NCBI GenBank assembly: GCA_002170915.1
Contig: NHHQ01000009.1
Span: 1-18,106 of the forward strand
Reading direction: 5' to 3'
DNA from: Rhodospirillaceae bacterium TMED167
Lineage (GTDB): Bacteria > Pseudomonadota > Alphaproteobacteria > Rhodospirillales_A > UBA2165
Length of the DNA stretch: 18,106 bases
A program made the translations under genes and the position numbers. This document shows positions 7,186-12,018 of this stretch, in pieces (the stretch's first letter is position 1; every line of letters starts with the position of its first letter). The notes beneath the pieces were generated by a model that was not told where the DNA came from, did no database searches, and was given only the letters and a program-made list of their open reading frames with translations.

Positions 7186-7277
7186 GGGCAGGTTTGTTTT
7201 TGGGCCAACTTCTCCTGGTCGGTCAATTTGTGCCGATTCTTTTGGCCCAGGTCCGTTAAGCACGTGCCTTTCCGCGG

Positions 7278-7694
7278 CTAGTCGTCCCGACGCGTTCTTT
7301 CCATCCGTTCATGACGCTCTTGCGCCTCAACACTCAGGGTCGCGATTGGCCGAGCTTCCAAACGTTTTAACCCGATGGGCTCATCCGTTTCTTCACAAAA
7401 TCCATAGGACCCGTTCTCAAGACGTTCAAGCGCCTCATCGATTTTGGAAATGAGCTTCCGGGCGCGGTCACGGGTTCTTAACTCAAGGGACCGGTCGGTC
7501 TCGGCAGAAGCCCGATCCGCAATATCTGGCTGACCGAGACTATCCTCCTGTAGATTATTCCTCGTCTCATTTGCATCATTTAAGAGTTCGTCCCGCCACC
7601 TCAACAGTTTTTGCCGGAAGTACTCTTGCTGGAGTTCATTCATAAACTCCTCTTTCGCCTTGGGCTTGTAATCTGGCGGCAGGGTCACCGTCAC
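7278..7694 (-). CDS. dksA: DksA-type RNA polymerase-binding transcription factor
   Basis: 138 residues from a GTG start. The order is an N-terminal segment with LPPDYKP, helix KEEFMNELQQEYFRQKLLRW, and a coiled-coil with the functional tip motif D57-I-A-D60-R-A62. The C-terminal globular part follows (GSYGFCEETDEPIGLKRLEARP). DksA binds the RNA polymerase secondary channel and, with ppGpp, retunes transcription. Only one of the four zinc-ligand cysteines (C100) is present, as in alphaproteobacterial DksA. The frame stays open upstream to 7880, overlapping fliX. GTG 7694 was chosen because GGGAGG lies eight bases upstream (7708-7703), a sigma-70-type promoter precedes it, and the homologous N-terminus begins here. 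Convergent with flgH. Confidence 0.93.
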   Translation of the reverse strand: MTVTLPPDYKPKAKEEFMNELQQEYFRQKLLRWRDELLNDANETRNNLQEDSLGQPDIADRASAETDRSLELRTRDRARKLISKIDEALERLENGSYGFCEETDEPIGLKRLEARPIATLSVEAQERHERMERTRRDD

Positions 7695-7702
7695 TATATT
7701 TA

Positions 7703-7708
7703 CCTCCC
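7703..7708 (-). promoter_or_regulatory. Ribosome binding site deciding the dksA GTG start
   Basis: GGGAGG on the minus strand, eight bases before the GTG at 7694-7692. A second in-frame GTG lies two codons further. No comparable site serves any start of the longer open frame reaching back to 7880. Confidence 0.8.
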
Positions 7709-7736
7709 ACTGAACATCTATGGTTACTGGCGGGGG

Positions 7737-7765
7737 AATATAGTTAGGCCTTCCGATCGTCTCAA
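7737..7765 (-). promoter_or_regulatory. Sigma-70-type promoter of dksA
   Basis: Minus strand TTGAGA (7765-7760), exactly 17 bases, then TATATT (7742-7737): five of six matches at each hexamer and ideal spacing. The start is expected near 7730, leaving a leader of about 36 bases to the GTG. It lies in the gap between fliX and dksA, so dksA can be transcribed independently of the flagellar hierarchy. Confidence 0.72.
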
Positions 7766-7848
7766 GACCTCTTTCGTCCACAACCTGGCGAAATTTCCCA
7801 TCGCGCAACTGCGATGAGGTCATTTGAAATGATTTTACACCTCCAACG

Positions 7849-8286
7849 TCAGTTATTTCGGGAATATTTCTCGATTTCAACCTTGGCTCTCAATTCGATG
7901 TCATTGATAAGGGTGAGAAGACCCGGATCTGATATATTGGCTTTGCGGTCACGCAGCGCCTGAGCCAAACCACTTAACCGTTCCAGCGGTATCGCACCGA
8001 GGAGGAGATCCTGGCGAATTTGTTCCAGTTGATCCAGAATATTTTCACCCCACTGGATGAGGTGCCGCCGTTGCTGGTCCGCGTTTGCGTCCCCCTCAAC
8101 CTCCTGCACGGACAAAATCGAATTGACCGGCGCAACAGCGCCGGCCTCTCCCAGAGCGCCCTCCTCTAATGACGATCCAGCTGCTGGGGCCAGATGATCC
8201 GAGAAACTGGTTCCGCCAGATGCGGCGGTCTTCTTCGCTTTTTTTGAAGACTGCGCACGTGTTGGTTTTATTTCAGGGATTTTCAT
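7849..8286 (-). CDS. fliX: Flagellar assembly regulator FliX
   Basis: 145 residues from ATG 8286, giving MKIPEIKPTRAQ. A TTG further upstream (8304) is in frame but adds six non-conserved residues. The N-terminal half is Ser/Ala/Gly-rich and probably disordered. The conserved FliX core is C-terminal (about 68-140), with WGENILDQLEQIRQDLLLGAIP and ALRDRKANISDPGL. In Caulobacter, FliX is a trans-acting factor that links completion of the early basal body to the activity of FlbD, the sigma-54 activator. Its place between flgH and flgE, beside two sigma-54 operons, fits. No good Shine-Dalgarno is seen and no convincing promoter could be called; a CGGCAAAC element lies just upstream of the start (8299), so negative control by FlbD is conceivable (inference). 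Confidence 0.88.
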   Translation of the reverse strand: MKIPEIKPTRAQSSKKAKKTAASGGTSFSDHLAPAAGSSLEEGALGEAGAVAPVNSILSVQEVEGDANADQQRRHLIQWGENILDQLEQIRQDLLLGAIPLERLSGLAQALRDRKANISDPGLLTLINDIELRAKVEIEKYSRNN

Positions 8287-8298
8287 GAAGTGAAGATA

Positions 8299-8310
8299 CG
8301 GCAAACTGCC
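8299..8310. promoter_or_regulatory. CGGCAAA-type element next to the fliX start
   Basis: CGGCAAACTGCC contains the short palindrome GGCA-N3-TGCC (8300-8310). It begins 13 bases upstream of the fliX ATG and lies 158 bases upstream of the flgE -24 element. It has the same core as the candidate enhancers, but its place close to the fliX start suggests either a second, distal activator site for flgE or a repressor site for fliX. Confidence 0.4.
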
Positions 8311-8350
8311 CGCCCATGGAAGAGTGGAATACCACCCAGCAGGACATGCC

Positions 8351-8362
8351 CGGCAAAATTTT
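8351..8362 (+). promoter_or_regulatory. Candidate enhancer (FlbD/ftr-like) upstream of flgE
   Basis: CGGCAAAATTTTC; the core AAAATTTT is self-complementary. It starts 106 bases upstream of the flgE -24 element, matching the 101- and 107-base distances of the flgF and flgI copies. Confidence 0.5.
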
Positions 8363-8456
8363 CATACCTTTTATTTTGCATCAATATTTGGCGCGCGCGA
8401 AACCATCGAAATGGCAATAAACCAAGCTATTGCTGCATCATAAAGACAGTATAAAC

Positions 8457-8472
8457 TGGCATATTAATTGCT
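8457..8472 (+). promoter_or_regulatory. Sigma-54-type promoter of flgE
   Basis: TGGCATATTAATTGCT: complete TGGCA at -24, complete TTGCT at -12, GG-to-GC spacing exactly 12. Predicted start is about 8483, a 65-base leader to ATG 8548. Confidence 0.88.
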
Positions 8473-8547
8473 TTGCTGGTTAGAGAACTTGAAGACTAGA
8501 GGTCACGTTCTTTTTTAGGCGCAGCAACTTGGTGGGAGCAAATACTC

Positions 8548-9858
8548 ATGGCAATGTATGGAGGACTTTCGGCATCTGCGCTTGCCATGCTGACCCAATC
8601 ATCAGCTTTCGGTACCATTTCTCAGAACATAACCAATATGAATACAGGTGGGTACAAGTCGTCCTCTACGAGGTTCGAGACTATCCTTGCATCGACTTAC
8701 GACACAAACTCCGATGTGGGCGGCGTAAGAACTTACCGGGTTAATAATATCGAACAGCAGGGTGAAATCATCTCAACAACTAACCCTAATGATATCGCAA
8801 TTAATGGTAAGGGGTTTTTCGTGCTCAACACGGCCCAGGACGGAACCGGTCAATCGTTTTACTCACGCGACGGTGCTTTCGCTTTAAAAAATGAGGGAAC
8901 AGGAACGATCACTGGGTCCTTTAGGTCAGACGGGTCGATCGACATTACCGACGCAAATGGAGCCAATACAGTCACGTTCAACCATGATAACAGCTATCTT
9001 GTTGATAAAAATGAAAACTTTGTTCAAGGCTGGACGGCAGACGAGTCAGGTAATATAGACCCGACTAGCGCGCTAACCTCACTTCGTGTGGACCGATTTG
9101 CATTTGTAGCGGACGCAATCGCGACGACGACAGCGAATCTGACAGGAAATATTCCCGCAGACTCCGATACCGGCGGCACCCAGGTTTTTAAGGCAAACAT
9201 CTTTGATGCTACCGGAGCAAATCGAAGCTTTGAACTCGTCTTGACGAAATCGGCGATCGCACAGGAATGGACGGCGCATTTTGATACCAGTTCCGACCCC
9301 TCATTAGCGACCCCAAGTAGCGCGACTCCCCAGACTTTAAACTTTGGCACAAGCGGGGAACTATCAGCGGGAACAACAATCGAATCTAACCTGACTTTTA
9401 CCGATGGAACAACCGTGGATTTCAGCTTGGACGTCTCCAACTTAACGTCAATCGGTTCAACTTTCCTCTACAATGGTTTTGATAAAAACGGGCGTGCCCC
9501 TGGTGACTTGCAGTCCTATAGCTTTGATCAAGATGGGCATATTAATGGGACGTTTACGAACGGTTTGACCCGAACACTCTATAAACTACCTATGGCAACA
9601 TTTGCGAACACCAACGCACTAGAAAACCGGCAGGGCAACCTCTTTTCTGAGACAACAGAATCTGGGGAACCCGCTATGCGCGAAGCCAACCTCACTGGAT
9701 TCGGAACATTTATTCCCTTTTCACACGAACTTTCAAACGTGAATTTAGCTAATGAATTCAACAATATGATCCTAGTTCAGCAGGCCTACAATACGGCGGC
9801 TTCAGCTTTCAAGACCATGGATGAAATGACAAAAACCGCGGCCGACCTGAAGGCGTAA
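8548..9858 (+). CDS. flgE: Flagellar hook protein FlgE
   Basis: 436 residues. The N-terminal D0 helix and signature are visible (FGTISQNITNMNTGGYKSSSTRFETIL, about 22-48), as are the FlgE/F/G core NDIAINGKGFFVLN (~80-95) with FYSRDGAFAL, a Thr/Ser/Asp-rich outer domain (~110-330), and the C-terminal D0 helix (LSNVNLANEFNNMILVQQAYNTAASAFKTM). It polymerises into the hook joining rod and filament. Length and outer domain distinguish it from FlgF and FlgG. GGGAG at 8534-8538 sits nine bases before ATG 8548; a second ATG is two codons on. The gene is a single-gene unit between its own sigma-54 promoter and that of flgI. The usual partner genes flgD and fliK are not in this window. Confidence 0.9.
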   Translation: MAMYGGLSASALAMLTQSSAFGTISQNITNMNTGGYKSSSTRFETILASTYDTNSDVGGVRTYRVNNIEQQGEIISTTNPNDIAINGKGFFVLNTAQDGTGQSFYSRDGAFALKNEGTGTITGSFRSDGSIDITDANGANTVTFNHDNSYLVDKNENFVQGWTADESGNIDPTSALTSLRVDRFAFVADAIATTTANLTGNIPADSDTGGTQVFKANIFDATGANRSFELVLTKSAIAQEWTAHFDTSSDPSLATPSSATPQTLNFGTSGELSAGTTIESNLTFTDGTTVDFSLDVSNLTSIGSTFLYNGFDKNGRAPGDLQSYSFDQDGHINGTFTNGLTRTLYKLPMATFANTNALENRQGNLFSETTESGEPAMREANLTGFGTFIPFSHELSNVNLANEFNNMILVQQAYNTAASAFKTMDEMTKTAADLKA

Positions 9859-9897
9859 CATCAAAAGTTTAGCCCTACCCGTCCCTTAAAAAAACAG

Positions 9898-9911
9898 CGG
9901 CAATTATTGCC
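9898..9911 (+). promoter_or_regulatory. Candidate enhancer (FlbD/ftr-like) upstream of flgI
   Basis: CGGCAATTATTGCC, containing the perfect palindrome GGCAAT-T-ATTGCC (9899-9911). It starts 107 bases upstream of the flgI -24 element. It is the cleanest of the enhancer copies, and its reverse complement recurs at 18007-18019. Confidence 0.55.
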
Positions 9912-9936
9912 CGCCGGCTCGTTACTTTCCTATTCA

Positions 9937-9960
9937 GGACTGAGGGATCCTATTTTTTTT
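9937..9960 (+). terminator. Weak terminator-like sequence after flgE
   Basis: A run of eight T (9953-9960) follows a short imperfect stem (AGGA / TCCT around a GGGA-rich loop). The stem is only four bp, so termination of flgE here is only possible, not shown. The rest of the 233-base flgE-flgI gap holds the enhancer-like palindrome and the flgI promoter. Confidence 0.25.
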
Positions 9961-10004
9961 GAAATAAAGTATTTATCTTCAATGATATACGGACTTCGTG
10001 CAGT

Positions 10005-10020
10005 TGGCACGGAATTCGCA
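10005..10020 (+). promoter_or_regulatory. Sigma-54-type promoter of the flgI operon
   Basis: TGGCACGGAATTCGCA: perfect TGGCACG at -24, TCGCA at -12, spacing exactly 12. Predicted start is about 10031, a 61-base leader to the flgI ATG. It should drive flgI-flgJ-flgN-flgK-flgL. Confidence 0.87.
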
Positions 10021-10091
10021 TTGGGTAAATCGAAAAAGCTCCCCTCGACAGGGAACAAACAAAAAAGCGTGGAAATAAGCGAGAACCCAAA

Positions 10092-11234
10092 ATGAATAGG
10101 AATAATCAAACTTCTACAGTGAAATTGCTCTCGTCCGCATTTGCGGTTGTTTTCACGAGCGTGTTTCTCGTCTCATCGACCGTCAACGCGACGTCTAGAA
10201 TAAAGGATATCGCAAATTTTGAGGGTGTTCGGGACAACCTGTTGGTCGGGTATGGGCTTGTCGTGGGCCTGAATAATACCGGCGATACATTAGCGGATGG
10301 TCATTTCACGAAACAGAGCCTATTGGCGATGTTGGAGCGCCTGGGCGTAAAGCCCACAGAGAACGGCCTGGACTCTAAAAACGTCGCCGCCGTAATGGTC
10401 ACGGCCGCTTTATCTGGATTTACGCGTCAAGGCAGCAGAGTTGATGTAACGGTCAGCGCCCTTGGCGATTCTGCTAGCTTGTTGGGCGGGACACTGCTCG
10501 TGACCCCGCTCCTAGGTGCCGATGGAGAGGTCTATGTCGTCGCCCAAGGTCAATTGGCCGTCGGAGGATTTCAAACGCAAGGCCAAGCAGAATCAATAAC
10601 AAAAGGAGTGCCAACAAGCGGCCGTATTGCAAATGGTGGTATCGTTGAGCGGGAAATAGGCTTCCAGCTTGCTTCCATGGAACGTGTTCGGGTCAGCTTG
10701 CGGAACCCTGACTTCACGACGGCACGCCGCATGGCGCAAGCCATCAATGCTTTCCTTGGCACTGATGCGGCACGCCCCAGCGATCCCGGCACGGTCGACC
10801 TCCTGGTGCCCACGGGATATGAGGGCAATGTAGTCGGACTGCTTACCGATATCGAGCAGCTTCGCATCGAACCGGACCAGATGGCGCGGATTGTCATTGA
10901 TGAACAATCGGGCACCATCGTGATGGGCGAAAACGTGACGATTAGTACGGTGGCCATCGCACAGGGCTCCCTCACTATCCGGGTGACCGAAACCCCCCAA
11001 GTTTCACAACCAGGTCCATTTGCTGAGGCTGGCACAACAGAAACTGTCAATAGAACTGACGTTCAAATTGATGAAGGACAGGAGGAAAAATTCAGTGTGG
11101 TCGAACAAGGGATCACGCTTCAAGATCTTGTGAATGGTCTAAATGCACTAGGAATAGGTCCGCGGGATCTCATCACAATTCTTCAAGCGATCAAAACCGC
11201 AGGCGCCCTTCAAGCCGACATCATGGTGATGTAA
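10092..11234 (+). CDS. flgI: Flagellar P-ring protein FlgI
   Basis: 380 residues. The signal peptide has a hydrophobic core at ~13-30 and probable cleavage after VNA at residue 33. The mature start, SRIKDIANFEGVRDNLLVGYGLVVGL in pattern, is the FlgI hallmark, and the protein ends with LNALGIGPRDLITILQAIKTAGALQADIMVM, equally typical. FlgI forms the periplasmic P ring around the distal rod, assisted by FlgA from the neighbouring operon. No Cys is evident. The flgJ ATG overlaps the stop by one base (TAATG, 11232-11236), so translation is likely coupled. First gene of a five-gene unit behind a sigma-54 promoter. Confidence 0.98.
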   Translation: MNRNNQTSTVKLLSSAFAVVFTSVFLVSSTVNATSRIKDIANFEGVRDNLLVGYGLVVGLNNTGDTLADGHFTKQSLLAMLERLGVKPTENGLDSKNVAAVMVTAALSGFTRQGSRVDVTVSALGDSASLLGGTLLVTPLLGADGEVYVVAQGQLAVGGFQTQGQAESITKGVPTSGRIANGGIVEREIGFQLASMERVRVSLRNPDFTTARRMAQAINAFLGTDAARPSDPGTVDLLVPTGYEGNVVGLLTDIEQLRIEPDQMARIVIDEQSGTIVMGENVTISTVAIAQGSLTIRVTETPQVSQPGPFAEAGTTETVNRTDVQIDEGQEEKFSVVEQGITLQDLVNGLNALGIGPRDLITILQAIKTAGALQADIMVM

Positions 11235-11554
11235 TGACGGATACTCCTCTTATAGCCCAAGGTGCACTTGCGCTTCAGTCTGCAACCGCAGCGCCGACGA
11301 TGTCAAAAAATATGAATGCCGAAAAAATCCAAAAGACGGCCGAAGACTTCGAAGCCTTTTTCCTCGGTCAGATGCTACAACCAATGTTTGCCAGCATTGA
11401 CACGTCAGGACCCTTTGGCGGCGGTCATGCTGAAAAAGTATGGCGCTCAATGATGGTAGACGAAATCGGAAAATCGATCGCCAAAAGCGGCGGCGTAGGA
11501 CTTGCGGACTCTGTCCAACGCGCAATCCTTACAATGCAGGAGGCCTCCCAATGA
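11234..11554 (+). CDS. flgJ: Rod-binding protein, FlgJ N-terminal domain only
   Basis: 106 residues. The conserved rod-binding segment is seen at about 33-100: AEDFEAFFLGQMLQPMF, then GGGHAEKVWRSMMVDEIGKSIAKSGGVGLADSV. This equals the N-terminal half of enteric FlgJ, which acts as a rod scaffold or cap. The C-terminal muramidase domain is absent, as is common in alphaproteobacteria, so a separate lytic enzyme should open the cell wall. The gene is overlap-coupled on both sides: one base with flgI, four bases (ATGA) with the next gene. Confidence 0.9.
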   Translation: MTDTPLIAQGALALQSATAAPTMSKNMNAEKIQKTAEDFEAFFLGQMLQPMFASIDTSGPFGGGHAEKVWRSMMVDEIGKSIAKSGGVGLADSVQRAILTMQEASQ

Positions 11555-11994
11555 CCATTGATGATAAAATACAGAGCTTACTCAAACATATTACGAGGCT
11601 CAGCGAGCTTATCCAGATGGAAAATAACCTTTTAGCGCAACCGGGCCGGCAAGTTCGACTAACGGAGATCATTGAGGAAAAACAGGCCTTAAGCTTGGCA
11701 TATGAACAGCAGGCAAAAATTGTCGATGAGGACAAAGAACTCAAAACGGCTGACTCAATTCTGAGGCATAGATTATCGGAGGCGATCACAGTTTTCCAAG
11801 ACCTTGCGGAAGAGAACCGGGTCCGGTTAGCAGCGCGCATGGAGGTCGCAAAACGTGTATTTTCGGTAATACAGGAAGCGGCAAAAGATTATAGAGGATC
11901 GCTAAAAACGTATGGTAGCACGGGCTCCACCGGAACCAATGAAAACCAGACCTATCAGCCTGCTGTATCTGTCGGCATCAATCATGAACTCTAA
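11551..11994 (+). CDS. flgN: FlgN-like export chaperone for the hook-filament junction proteins
   Basis: 147 residues, almost all helical, with heptad character (about 5-115) and a short Ser/Gly/Thr-rich tail (STGSTGTNENQ). The pattern of hydrophobic residues with MENNLLAQ, EIIEEKQALSLAYEQQ fits the FlgN family, and the position immediately before flgK and flgL fits strongly, since FlgN carries these two proteins to the export gate. Sequence similarity by eye is modest, so the name rests partly on context. The frame is open upstream to 11440, but AGGAGG at 11538-11543 seven bases before ATG 11551 and the ATGA overlap with flgJ fix the start. Confidence 0.72.
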   Translation: MTIDDKIQSLLKHITRLSELIQMENNLLAQPGRQVRLTEIIEEKQALSLAYEQQAKIVDEDKELKTADSILRHRLSEAITVFQDLAEENRVRLAARMEVAKRVFSVIQEAAKDYRGSLKTYGSTGSTGTNENQTYQPAVSVGINHEL

Positions 11995-12005
11995 GTCCTA
12001 GAGTT
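11987..12005 (+). promoter_or_regulatory. Stem-loop spanning the flgN stop codon upstream of flgK
   Basis: A perfect 7-bp stem (11987-11993 with 11999-12005) with a 5-base loop covers the flgN stop (11992-11994) and ends 13 bases before the flgK ATG. No T run follows. The flgK start has little Shine-Dalgarno character, so the structure could affect flgN-flgK coupling or processing. The function is inferred. Confidence 0.4.
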
Positions 12006-12018
12006 GGTAATAAGTTAG

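Noticed and set aside
7201..7249. Inverted repeat TGGGCCAA / TTGGCCCA between flgH and dksA
   Set aside because: The 33-base loop is large and no T run follows on either strand, so it was not called as a dksA terminator.
7799..7816. Six-bp hairpin CATCGC / GCGATG after fliX
   Set aside because: Short stem without a T tract on the fliX strand; a terminator call is not supported.
7695..7880. Upstream extension of the dksA frame overlapping the fliX end
   Set aside because: It has no family similarity, contains the sigma-70 promoter and the ribosome binding site of the GTG start, and overlaps fliX.
8289..8305. Minus-strand sigma-54-like GG-N10-GC in front of fliX
   Set aside because: Spacing is right but the start would be about three bases before the fliX ATG and the -24 half is poor (no TGGCA).
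9907..10095. 62-codon frame between flgE and flgI
   Set aside because: It spans the flgI promoter and leader and shows no recognisable protein features or ribosome binding site.
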